Below, in pieces: positions 9,383 through 16,767 of a DNA stretch of 64,000 nt (the stretch's first letter is position 1; each line of letters opens with the position of its first letter). Both the position numbers and the translations under genes were made by a program. Source of the stretch: DASWTL01 sp035575925 (lineage in GTDB: Bacteria > Bacteroidota > Bacteroidia > Sphingobacteriales > Sphingobacteriaceae); the NCBI GenBank assembly GCA_035575925.1, contig DATLXK010000058.1, forward strand, positions 78,105 to 142,104, in the 5' to 3' direction. A model generated the notes under the pieces. It was not told the DNA's origin. It searched no databases and saw only the letters and a program-made list of their open reading frames with translations.

Positions 9383-10084
9383 ATGGAAAAAGCAGCGCTG
9401 TTCTGGAGCGGAGGTAAAGATTGTGCCTTTGCATTGCACACGGTTATAAAAGAAAAAAAATATCAGGTAGAGACGCTTGTCACTACATTAAATCGCCAGT
9501 TCAGGCGAATATCCATGCATGGGGTTCGAGAAGAAATGCTGGATAAGCAGGCAGAAGCTTTGCAAATTCCAATTCTTAAGATGTGGGTTGGCGATATTCC
9601 GACAAATGAGAATTACGAGATAGAATTAATTAAAACGTATAAGCAGTTAAAAAGCCAGGGCATTGACGTAATTATCTTCGGGGATATTTTTCTTCAGGAT
9701 TTGCGACTTTATCGGGAAAAACTACTATCCGAAGCAGGGCTAAAAGGGTATTTCCCGTTATGGAAACGGGATACCGGGGAACTTATTAAAGATATTCTGG
9801 CACATGGATTTCGTACAGTTACCTGCTGCATTAATACGGCATATCTTGACAAATCATGGGAAGGGCGTGAATTAAATAAAACGTTTATCGATGGATTGCC
9901 ACCAGGTGTAGACCCGTGCGGAGAGAATGGCGAATTTCATACATTTTGCTTTGACGGTCCCATATTTAATCAACCCATAAAATTTAAAAAAGGTAAAGAG
10001 AAATATTCACCTTTGGTGATTAAAGATGTGATAACCGAACGTGAGACCGGTTTTTGGTTTGTTGATATACTTGAAGATGAATGA
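9383..10084 (+). CDS. DUF71/COG2102 family ATP-binding protein (Dph6-like), probable B12-salvage paralogue
   Basis: Adenine-nucleotide alpha-hydrolase fold protein of 233 aa. It begins with the PP-loop motif FWSGGKDCAFALH and has the family motif CGENGEFHTFCFDGPIF near the C terminus. The archaeal/eukaryotic relative Dph6 makes diphthamide, which bacteria lack; comparative genomics (de Crecy-Lagard and colleagues, 2012) assigned a bacterial branch of DUF71 to B12 salvage. The neighbours here (cobalamin riboswitch, btuB, sirtuin) fit that branch. The reaction is not established. Its stop overlaps the sirtuin start by 8 nt, showing translational coupling. Confidence 0.85.
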   Translation: MEKAALFWSGGKDCAFALHTVIKEKKYQVETLVTTLNRQFRRISMHGVREEMLDKQAEALQIPILKMWVGDIPTNENYEIELIKTYKQLKSQGIDVIIFGDIFLQDLRLYREKLLSEAGLKGYFPLWKRDTGELIKDILAHGFRTVTCCINTAYLDKSWEGRELNKTFIDGLPPGVDPCGENGEFHTFCFDGPIFNQPIKFKKGKEKYSPLVIKDVITERETGFWFVDILEDE

Positions 10085-10811
10085 TAAGGTAAAACTGGTA
10101 GTTCTTACCGGAGCAGGTATTTCTGCTGAAAGCGGGTTGAAAACCTTTAGGGATGCTGACGGGCTTTGGGAAGGATATAATGTGTACGATGTTGCTACAC
10201 CTGAGGCCTGGGAGCGTGACCCCGTAATGGTACAGGAATTTTATAACATGCGACGAAAAAATGTTCTCGAAGCTGTTCCTAATCCGGCGCACTTTGCTTT
10301 GGTGAAGCTGGAGGAAAAGTATGATGTAACCATCATCACACAAAATATTGATGATCTGCATGAACGGGCCGGTTCATCGGATATTATTCATTTACACGGA
10401 GTAATTACCAAGTCCCAATCGAATAAAAATCCTGAGCTTATTTATGATATTGATGGGTGGGAGATTAATATGGGAGATAAATGTGAACTGGGATCTCAAT
10501 TAAGGCCAAATGTAGTATGGTTTGGAGAACCGGTGCCTATGATTGAAACAGCAGCTGCTGTTTGTTCTGCAGCAGCTATTTTTTTGGTTGTCGGAACTTC
10601 ATTACAGGTTTATCCGGCCGCGGGGCTTACAGATTTCGTTCCCTTTAATGCAGAAAAGTATTTAATTGATCCTAATGCCGAGGTTTCACCGCATAACAGC
10701 TTTCAGGTTATAAATAAAAAGGCGGGAACAGGGTTGCCGGAGCTTGTAAATAAACTGCTTTTTATCAGTTATGTGCTAACGCAGGATAACGTTTTTGTTT
10801 TATTGAGATGA
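10077..10811 (+). CDS. cobB: NAD-dependent deacylase, sirtuin (CobB-like)
   Basis: Sir2-family NAD-dependent protein deacylase. Motifs: TGAGISAESGLKTFRD (NAD binding), TQNIDDLHERAGS, HLHG (catalytic His), and VVGTSLQVYPAAGL. Real start is ATG at 10077 overlapping the DUF71 stop; an upstream in-frame ATG at 10041 lies inside DUF71. There is no four-cysteine zinc knuckle (class without zinc, as in several bacterial CobB). The last 16 residues (FISYVLTQDNVFVLLR) are not sirtuin-like: they come from the left copy of the 36-bp repeat, so the natural C terminus after ELVNKLL seems to have been replaced. Coupling to DUF71 suggests a B12-salvage context, like the CobB name in Salmonella. Confidence 0.92.
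   Translation: MNDKVKLVVLTGAGISAESGLKTFRDADGLWEGYNVYDVATPEAWERDPVMVQEFYNMRRKNVLEAVPNPAHFALVKLEEKYDVTIITQNIDDLHERAGSSDIIHLHGVITKSQSNKNPELIYDIDGWEINMGDKCELGSQLRPNVVWFGEPVPMIETAAAVCSAAAIFLVVGTSLQVYPAAGLTDFVPFNAEKYLIDPNAEVSPHNSFQVINKKAGTGLPELVNKLLFISYVLTQDNVFVLLR
10761..10796 (+). repeat. 36-bp direct repeat, left copy (att-like)
   Basis: Identical to 20844-20879 except for one base (T at 10772, C at 20855). On the minus strand it would encode the last residues of the DUF6580 protein (KRYPALAHN then stop), so it is a displaced copy of that gene's 3' end lying inside the sirtuin C-terminal codons. Confidence 0.9.
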
Positions 10812-10870
10812 CATTAATAAAAGCAAGAGGGGCGGTTTTTGTTCACAGCGAATTTAATGGCTATTGCGAT

Positions 10871-11197
10871 TTATAAGATCGATAATTCTAAACCATCAAT
10901 ACCCTCGTCTATCAAAATCTGGCAAGATAAACGGACATTTTTATCGGTGATACCAGCTTTAGCGATAGTGGTTTCTTCATTCCTGTCGTAAGATGTAAGC
11001 TTACTTTTATTCCCGTCGATACTGATTAAGCAGGTAGCGCATTTGCCCATCCCTAAACAATCTCCAAAACCTTCGGGGCCTATCCTGTCAAACAGGAGCA
11101 TCATTAAATTTCGGTACTCATTTATATACGTTTCAAGCGAATATAATTCGCCACCGTAAAGTACGCTAATAGTGATATTCCTTCCGCGGTTAGCCAT
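10871..11197 (-). CDS. 2Fe-2S ferredoxin
   Basis: 108-aa plant/vertebrate-type ferredoxin fold. Cysteine ligands: C47-x5-C53-x2-C56 (FGDCLGMGKCATCL) and C92 (LSCQIL). It would carry electrons in the cytoplasm. It is the last gene of the minus-strand block, 72 nt after the NO-damage repair gene ric, and may serve as electron donor for the NO or cluster-repair functions, which is inference from position. Start is ATG at 11197. Confidence 0.88.
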   Translation of the reverse strand: MANRGRNITISVLYGGELYSLETYINEYRNLMMLLFDRIGPEGFGDCLGMGKCATCLISIDGNKSKLTSYDRNEETTIAKAGITDKNVRLSCQILIDEGIDGLELSIL

Positions 11198-11269
11198 TTA
11201 ACCCTTTCTTTTAAAGCTACTTGTCTAACTAATTTAAGCCGTGATGATTACGGCTAACTATTTACCTGT

Positions 11270-11995
11270 TTAGTTCAGCAATTCTTTTTCCAGTGCAATG
11301 GCTTTTGGAAACAATATGTTGTTTTCCAAATGGATGTGCACATGCAGGTCCTGCTCAAATTCTTTCAACAAAGCAAAGGCAACCTTGTAAGTATTGCAAC
11401 CATCAGCCGGAGGGGTATATTCCTGGCTTAAACCCGCAATTTCCCTAAATCGGTTTCCTTCCGCTTCGTGTTCTTCCATCATTTGCTGTATCGGGTTTTG
11501 CACCGTCCCAAACGGAGATTCACCGAGTGTCTGCTTTGACTGCTTTACATCCACTAATTTTCGCACAAAAGGGAATAATACCAGTTCTTCTTTTTTCATG
11601 TGGGCGGCCAGTTCATCTGCACTTGTAAAAAATTCCTTTTTGATTTGGAACAATTCCGGATGATGCGCCCCATGTACCTCGCTTATTTTATCAAGGTATT
11701 GTTTCAAAACCGGGGTTTTCTCTTTTACATAACGGTGATGTTTCTTCTCAATATAATCTGCTAATAAATCGAGTGGCCAGGATTTGTAATCGATTGTTCC
11801 TTTAGTTTGCTGGCAGATTGCATCCTGTAAATCATTGACTACATTTTCGGATTTTAGATTTTTACTTTGACAGGCATCTTTGACGGTGCGATTGCCCTGG
11901 CAACAAAAATCAATGCCATGCGCCTGAAATACAGATGCCGTGCGATAGTCTTCTGCTACTAATTCGCCAATAATATTTTCTTCTGATATATTCAT
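11270..11995 (-). CDS. ric: Iron-sulfur cluster repair di-iron protein (Ric/YtfE/DnrN/ScdA)
   Basis: Repairs iron-sulfur clusters damaged by nitric oxide or peroxide. N-terminal ScdA domain with FQAHGIDFCCQG (paired cysteines) followed by a haemerythrin-like domain whose histidine/glutamate ligands are seen in KKHHRYV, HHPELF, HMKKEELVLFPF, MEEHEAEGN and HIHLENNILFP. About 241 aa, normal for the family. I chose ATG at 11995 (MNISEENII), which starts the conserved domain; an in-frame start at 12028 would overlap the cupin gene. In denitrifiers and NO-tolerant bacteria this gene is usually controlled by NO regulators, as the neighbours suggest. Confidence 0.93.
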   Translation of the reverse strand: MNISEENIIGELVAEDYRTASVFQAHGIDFCCQGNRTVKDACQSKNLKSENVVNDLQDAICQQTKGTIDYKSWPLDLLADYIEKKHHRYVKEKTPVLKQYLDKISEVHGAHHPELFQIKKEFFTSADELAAHMKKEELVLFPFVRKLVDVKQSKQTLGESPFGTVQNPIQQMMEEHEAEGNRFREIAGLSQEYTPPADGCNTYKVAFALLKEFEQDLHVHIHLENNILFPKAIALEKELLN

Positions 11996-12008
11996 GATGA
12001 TGATTGCT

Positions 12009-12311
12009 TTAGTATTTATCAAATTCAATTGCTGATTCTAGTTCCATCGTTACCCATGCCATAAAATCCGTTTTAAGTTCCAGGCTGTGGCTAACCGTTG
12101 CCGGGATGATGAATAAATCTCCTTTGTGAAGATGATGCTCTTGACCATCAATTTTTAGTGTTGCGCTGCCTTCCTTTACGATTAAGACGGCTTCTTGGGT
12201 GCTATGATGTGGCGGCATAAACATGCCAGCAGTTCCGCTTACCTGCAAAACTTTAAAACAAGCTCCCTTTTTCAGGAGGATCAATTCTGGCTTAGCTAAT
12301 GTATTTATCAT
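12009..12311 (-). CDS. Small cupin-domain protein
   Basis: 100-aa single cupin barrel. Metal-site residues of the cupin motif are visible as MPPHHSTQEAVLIVKEG and, in the second motif, IIPATVSHSLEL. The ligand and function are unknown. Its start overlaps the end of the NO reductase gene by 20 nt and it is followed by ric after 13 nt, so it is tightly coupled to NO metabolism genes. Similar small cupins often sit next to NO or haem genes, but no activity can be assigned. Confidence 0.8.
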   Translation of the reverse strand: MINTLAKPELILLKKGACFKVLQVSGTAGMFMPPHHSTQEAVLIVKEGSATLKIDGQEHHLHKGDLFIIPATVSHSLELKTDFMAWVTMELESAIEFDKY

Positions 12312-14559
12312 CGTTGTTTATGTTTTTAATTTTATTTTTCCTGATTAAACTGAATACGAAAACAAATAAGGTGAGTGTGCCTACCGCAAAGATGGTATCT
12401 CCGACTACTCTTAACCAGCGCAGGATGTGCATGTGGGGCAGCTGCATAAATTCCGAAGATCGGGCATACCACATTCCGTGGTTTACACTGGCAATGGTTT
12501 GTAACAGGCCTATTGGCAGCAGGCTTAAAAACGACATGAGCAGCAGGCCAATATTAATAGACCAAAAAGAAAAACCTATAAGTTTGTTATTCCAATGCTG
12601 TTTTCGATAAAGACTGCGCAGTACAAAAAGCATGAGGCCAATACCCAAATTGCCATAAACACCAAAGAGAGCAGTATGCCCATGTAAGGCGGTGGTATTT
12701 AAACCCTGCATATAAAAAAGTGCGATAGGAGGGTTTATCATAAAACCGAAAATGCCTGCTCCTAAAAAATTCCAGAACGAAACCGAAAGCAAAAAGTAAA
12801 TAGGCCATTTATAATCAACCAGCCAGTCTTTGGCTTTACTTAAGCGATAATTGTGAAAAGCTTCGAAACCGATCAATATAAGTGGAACCACTTCCAGCGC
12901 ACTGAAAGTTGCCCCCAAAGCCATTACCCCGGTAGGTGTTCCAGTAAAATACAAGTGATGGAAAGTGCCCAAAATACCACCGGAAAGAAAAATAATAGTT
13001 GCGAACAGCACACTTGAAGTGGCTGTGGATATTTTCAACAAGCCCATCCTTACGAATAAAAATGCGGCTACCACGGTTGCGAATACTTCAAAAAAGCCTT
13101 CTACCCAAAGGTGAACCACCCACCAGCGCCAATATTCGGCAATGGCCAGGTTGGTTTGTCTTCCCCACATCAATCCGGCAGCATAAAACAATGCAATTGC
13201 CGCACATGAAACTAAAAACAGAATTAGCAGGTTCTTTTCTGCCGTTCCACTTTTTATTACCGGGATTAAAGGACGTAACATTAACGTTAGCCACAGGAAC
13301 AAGCCGATCAAAAGAAATATTTGCCAAAAACGTCCCAAATCCACATATTCATACCCCTGATGGCCAAACCAAAAATTTTGTACATACCCTAATTTTTGCA
13401 TAATGCCAAACCACTGGCCGATCATTGATCCCGCTACAATTATCAGTAAGGCAACAAACAGAAAGTTTACGCCTAACTTTTGGAATTTAGGATCTTTGCC
13501 TGCTACCGAAGGTGCTATATATAAGCCTGTTGCCAGCCAAGCGGTGGCAATCCATAAAATAGCAAGCTGAACATGCCAGGTTCGGGTAACCGAATAGGGT
13601 AGAACTTCTGATAATGGAAAACCATAAAAGCCATTGCCTTCAACGCCATAATGAGCGGTTATGATCCCCATAGCAACCTGTACTAGTATGAGCAAATTAA
13701 CGGTCCACAGGTATTTTTCAACTGCCCGCATGGAAGGGGTAATATTTTGCCGCATAAGTGGATCCTCTACCGGCACTTCAAATTCCCCTTCTTCTTTTGT
13801 TTTTGCATGGTAAAAGATGAGAATTCCAATTCCCAACAGAAGCATTATAATGCTAAAGCCGGTCCAAAGAAGAAGATCGCCTGTAGCTTTATTCCCTACC
13901 AATTCGTCAGCTGGCCAATTGTGGGTATAACTAATGGTACTGCCGGGTCTTTCGGTTACGCATGCCCATGAAGCCCAAAAGAAAAAGGCGTTCATTTTAC
14001 GCATACGTTCTATATCCTTAATGGCATTTTTGGGTATAGCGTAATCAGATCGCAGCTTGTCAAACTGCGGGGCATCCATAAACAGGCCCTTGTAATACCC
14101 GCTCAGTTTTTCCATGGCCCTGGCCCGAACTGCCGAAACTCTAATCGTACCCGATCCTTTGTTATACGTATTTGTTCTGAGTTCGCGGTCAAGGCGGGCT
14201 TTTAAGGCAGCCTGGTTTTCGTTGTTGAGGGTTTTATAAGAAGATGCCCCCATTTTTAAAGCCCATTCATCTAAAATGACAACGGCCTCCCTATGTAACC
14301 AGTCAGCGGTCCAGTCGGGTGCCAAATAAGCACCATGTCCCCATATAGACCCAACCTCCTGACCGCCCATGCTTTGCCACACATTTTGGCCATCCTTAAT
14401 ATCCTGCCCTGTAAAAAGAAGCTTTCCGTCAGCATTAACTACCTTTTCGGGGATGGGTGGCGCTTGTTGATAAATTTCATACCCGTAATAACCTAATATA
14501 GCGAAGGAGATGCCAACTACGAGGGAAAAGACGATCCAGAGTTTCTTTTGTTGTTTCAA
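12292..14559 (-). CDS. norZ: Quinol-dependent nitric oxide reductase (qNOR)
   Basis: Single-subunit membrane enzyme reducing 2 NO to N2O with quinol electrons. 755 aa: a first membrane helix (residues ~8-27), a periplasmic cytochrome-c-like domain without a CxxCH haem site, a linker helix, then the haem-copper core of about 12 helices. Haem and FeB ligands are seen in WHVQLAILW, HLWVEGFFEVFA, GTFHHLYFTG and HGHTALFGVYG; the Glu of VEGFFEVF is the NOR-type residue. Start codon is TTG at 14559 (no nearby ATG retains the first helix). Without other denitrification genes here, detoxification or partial denitrification are both possible. Confidence 0.95.
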   Translation of the reverse strand: MKQQKKLWIVFSLVVGISFAILGYYGYEIYQQAPPIPEKVVNADGKLLFTGQDIKDGQNVWQSMGGQEVGSIWGHGAYLAPDWTADWLHREAVVILDEWALKMGASSYKTLNNENQAALKARLDRELRTNTYNKGSGTIRVSAVRARAMEKLSGYYKGLFMDAPQFDKLRSDYAIPKNAIKDIERMRKMNAFFFWASWACVTERPGSTISYTHNWPADELVGNKATGDLLLWTGFSIIMLLLGIGILIFYHAKTKEEGEFEVPVEDPLMRQNITPSMRAVEKYLWTVNLLILVQVAMGIITAHYGVEGNGFYGFPLSEVLPYSVTRTWHVQLAILWIATAWLATGLYIAPSVAGKDPKFQKLGVNFLFVALLIIVAGSMIGQWFGIMQKLGYVQNFWFGHQGYEYVDLGRFWQIFLLIGLFLWLTLMLRPLIPVIKSGTAEKNLLILFLVSCAAIALFYAAGLMWGRQTNLAIAEYWRWWVVHLWVEGFFEVFATVVAAFLFVRMGLLKISTATSSVLFATIIFLSGGILGTFHHLYFTGTPTGVMALGATFSALEVVPLILIGFEAFHNYRLSKAKDWLVDYKWPIYFLLSVSFWNFLGAGIFGFMINPPIALFYMQGLNTTALHGHTALFGVYGNLGIGLMLFVLRSLYRKQHWNNKLIGFSFWSINIGLLLMSFLSLLPIGLLQTIASVNHGMWYARSSEFMQLPHMHILRWLRVVGDTIFAVGTLTLFVFVFSLIRKNKIKNINNDDKYIS

Positions 14560-14592
14560 TATTTCTATTCTAGTAAAATAATTACCGGTAAT

Positions 14593-14713
14593 GGTTATCG
14601 GTCAATGTCATTAAGTTAAGAGGTTGGTGAGACACCAACCTCGGCATCACCCCGGTGCTGGTGTCTCCACCAGCACCTCGAATTACTTAACTTAATGACA
14701 TTGGGTTATCGGT
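14593..14713. mobile_element. MITE with perfect terminal inverted repeats and 10-bp target duplication
   Basis: 101-bp element at 14603-14703. The ends are perfect 18-bp inverted repeats (CAATGTCATTAAGTTAAG / CTTAACTTAATGACATTG). It is flanked directly by the 10-bp duplication GGTTATCGGT (14593-14602 and 14704-14713). Inside are two near-perfect hairpins: GAGGTTGGTG-AGA-CACCAACCTC (14620-14642) and GGTGCTGGTG-TCTC-CACCAGCACC (14654-14677). It has no coding capacity and lies between the haemerythrin gene and norZ. Confidence 0.9.
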
Positions 14714-14725
14714 GTGCATACCTAT

Positions 14726-15208
14726 TTAACTGATCCAAAATTGATCTGTGTAATTGTCTTTAAAAGTATCTGCCTTACGAGCATTAGCAAGCATTTTTCC
14801 TATTTCTTGTAACCTTTCTGGGGGTAAAAGCACCTCCAAATGAGGAAACAAGAGCCGCTCTTCAAAGCGAATATGATCAGTAAGTATTGTTGTTAAATTA
14901 ACATAGAGCGGGGCCTGTTGAATTTGGGCTGCATTGATCTGATCTATAGTGTGTGTAATATTTTGATGGTCATTTTTAGCCTTATCACAAAGTGAATCGT
15001 TATCCTCATTAAACAGCAGGATTTCTTCTTCCTGAAAATGGATTTTCAAATGTCCGTTCCAAAAAAAGTTCAAATATGTTTTTAATCTTTCCAAATCAAT
15101 ATCTTTTTTTAGACCCTCTTTAATTTTCCAGCAAAAAAGCAAACCGAAATGATGGTCTTTGGAAAGCTCCTGTATGTTTGGATTCCGATTGATGGGTTTG
15201 TTTTTCAT
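14726..15208 (-). CDS. Haemerythrin-domain protein
   Basis: 160-aa four-helix haemerythrin HHE protein, probably binding a di-iron centre. Candidate ligands: SKDHHFGLL, HLKIHFQEEE, NDHQNITH and DHIRFEERLLFPHLE. Such proteins sense or scavenge O2 or NO. Within this NO/low-oxygen block it is likely part of NO handling. It follows the two truncated haemoglobin genes (61-nt gap) and is separated from norZ by the MITE, which may disrupt read-through into norZ. Confidence 0.85.
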   Translation of the reverse strand: MKNKPINRNPNIQELSKDHHFGLLFCWKIKEGLKKDIDLERLKTYLNFFWNGHLKIHFQEEEILLFNEDNDSLCDKAKNDHQNITHTIDQINAAQIQQAPLYVNLTTILTDHIRFEERLLFPHLEVLLPPERLQEIGKMLANARKADTFKDNYTDQFWIS

Positions 15209-15269
15209 AGCCTTTTTAATACTTAAATAACCTGAATTCGATTAAATGATATCCGTTTCCTCTTCATCT

Positions 15270-15656
15270 CTAAACTGAAATATTTTTTACCGCCATCATA
15301 ATTCTGGCGATATTACCGGCCCGTTTCCGTGCATTTTCGGCAATCTTACCTTCAAATAGTTCATCTATCGTTTCGTTGAAAAGCTCCAGCCATCTTTCAA
15401 AATGTTTTTTTCCCACTTTTAATGGAAGATGTTTAGGCATCGGATCATCCTTATATTTTTTTGTATATAAAAGAATGGTCGACCAAAAATCTGTCATTCG
15501 GGCCAGATGAACAGGCCAGTTATCTTTAATAATAGCGTTGAAAATTTCAGCAAGCATTTCATCCTTTCTTACTTTATCATAAAACGTATTAACTAATAAC
15601 TCCACATCTTTTTCGGTGATGATATCGGCAGTACTGGATTTTAAATCCTTATTCAT
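15270..15656 (-). CDS. Group III truncated haemoglobin (second of a tandem pair)
   Basis: 128-aa 2/2 globin. The group III pattern is visible: FYDKVRKDEMLAEIFN at the N terminus and KKHFERWLELFNETID with the probable proximal His, then a C-terminal helix with ENARKRAGNIARIM. Likely binds O2 or NO at a haem. It overlaps the stop of the upstream paralogue by 1 nt (TAATG), so the two are translationally coupled. The pair is clearly related but diverged. Confidence 0.9.
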   Translation of the reverse strand: MNKDLKSSTADIITEKDVELLVNTFYDKVRKDEMLAEIFNAIIKDNWPVHLARMTDFWSTILLYTKKYKDDPMPKHLPLKVGKKHFERWLELFNETIDELFEGKIAENARKRAGNIARIMMAVKNISV

Positions 15657-16042
15657 TACACAATTACTTTGTTGGGTCCACCAGGCATATTTTGCAAACG
15701 ACTTAAAAACATGGCTGCCATCAATTCGGCTCGCTTCTTTGTATTTTCAGCCATTTCTCCTTCAAAATCTGCGTCGATAGTTTCGCTGAAAAGTTTTAAC
15801 CAGCGATCAAAGTGTTCTGTATTAATTGGAAGTGGGGCATGTTTGGCAAACGGATTACCTTTGAAGCCCGGAACTCCAAATAAAGCAGCATTCCAAAACA
15901 TATACATTTTCTGAAGATGAGGCTGCCAGTCTGAAATTACATCGTTGAATATCGGACCTATAAAATCGTCTTGCTGCACTTTTGAATAAAAGGCGTCAAC
16001 AAAGAAAACGATATCGTTAAAGTTTTTTATATCCGGTTTCAT
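15656..16042 (-). CDS. Group III truncated haemoglobin (first of a tandem pair)
   Basis: 128-aa 2/2 globin. Key segments: FYSKVQQDDFIGPIFND, MYMFWNAALFG, and the proximal-His region TEHFDRWLKLFSETID. Same length and register as the downstream copy but roughly half the residues differ, so this is an old duplication. Positioned between the small membrane proteins of the oxidase cluster and the haemerythrin gene; role in NO dioxygenation or sensing is inferred from the neighbourhood. Confidence 0.9.
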   Translation of the reverse strand: MKPDIKNFNDIVFFVDAFYSKVQQDDFIGPIFNDVISDWQPHLQKMYMFWNAALFGVPGFKGNPFAKHAPLPINTEHFDRWLKLFSETIDADFEGEMAENTKKRAELMAAMFLSRLQNMPGGPNKVIV

Positions 16043-16075
16043 AGCTGAAAAATTAAACTCCCATCAGAATAGAAA

Positions 16076-16489
16076 TCATTTGAACAAATTAACAGCAGAC
16101 GAATCTATATGATAAAAGATCGCCCAGGCAACAAAAGAGATCAACAAAACAAAGATCCAGAAGGGTATACTCTGCGGGGTTTCGCTTCCTACAATCAGGA
16201 AATTTTTTGAATTACCTTTTCCGTAAGCGTTTATCATAATCGGGATTACCCCGTCAACAACTGCGTTCTCTTTTATACCTTCAATAGCTATGGCTGGGCC
16301 ATTCCGTACTTCAAAAGGAACAACACGTATCCCTTCTTTTCCCGTAGGATCTTTACTGATGATTTTAAGCGTATGCTTTCCGTCAATAAGTTTGGAGGTA
16401 TCCAGCTCGAAATTTACTGGCGACATCAATTCGGCTATTGGTTTTGCCTCGTCATCGATGAATATGTATATTTTGCTATTTTCTTCCAT
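16076..16489 (-). CDS. Membrane-anchored Ig-like domain protein of the oxidase cluster, unknown function
   Basis: 137 aa. The first ~100 residues form an extended, strand-rich module (DDEAKPIAELMSPVNFELDT ... GKHTLKIISKDPTGKEG) resembling an Ig-like or Big domain; a single membrane helix follows near the C terminus (IPFWIFVLLISFVAWAIFYH). There is no signal peptide and no haem motif. It lies 4 nt after the 86-aa membrane protein and 33 nt before the globins. It could be an accessory or assembly subunit of the cbb3-like oxidase; no homologue function is known to me. Confidence 0.7.
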   Translation of the reverse strand: MEENSKIYIFIDDEAKPIAELMSPVNFELDTSKLIDGKHTLKIISKDPTGKEGIRVVPFEVRNGPAIAIEGIKENAVVDGVIPIMINAYGKGNSKNFLIVGSETPQSIPFWIFVLLISFVAWAIFYHIDSSAVNLFK

Positions 16490-16493
16490 AGCT

Positions 16494-16754
16494 TTAATTA
16501 TTTAAGATGGATTGTTTAATATGGATGTCCGATTTTTCGTTCGGGCGGAAAATAAATTTCAGAGAATAGAAAACCGTAAGCAGCACAACGATTACGCCTG
16601 TCCATACAATTACGTAATCCCATTGGCTTTGTGGTCCTCCTCCGTGAGTAATTCCCTGCAGCACTTTCGGTTGTTGCTTTTCGCAAACCGTACAAGCGTA
16701 AAGCCAGCTGCCTGCCTGGAAAAATATCAGAAATAAGACGATGACTCTTTTCAT
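16494..16754 (-). CDS. Small membrane protein with a CxxC motif, oxidase cluster
   Basis: 86 aa. An N-terminal signal-like helix ends at ACTVCEKQQ, giving a periplasmic CxxC pair, followed by a GGG-rich loop and a second helix (WTGVIVVLLTVFYSLKFIF). It begins 13 nt after the CcoO-cytochrome fusion and ends 4 nt before the Ig-like protein. A copper- or thiol-handling accessory role for oxidase assembly is possible but not shown. Confidence 0.7.
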   Translation of the reverse strand: MKRVIVLFLIFFQAGSWLYACTVCEKQQPKVLQGITHGGGPQSQWDYVIVWTGVIVVLLTVFYSLKFIFRPNEKSDIHIKQSILNN

Positions 16755-16767
16755 AGTATCAATTATG

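Noticed and set aside
12999..13403. Plus-strand ORF of 134 codons inside norZ
   Set aside because: Antisense shadow of the well-supported NO reductase; no independent start signal or homology.
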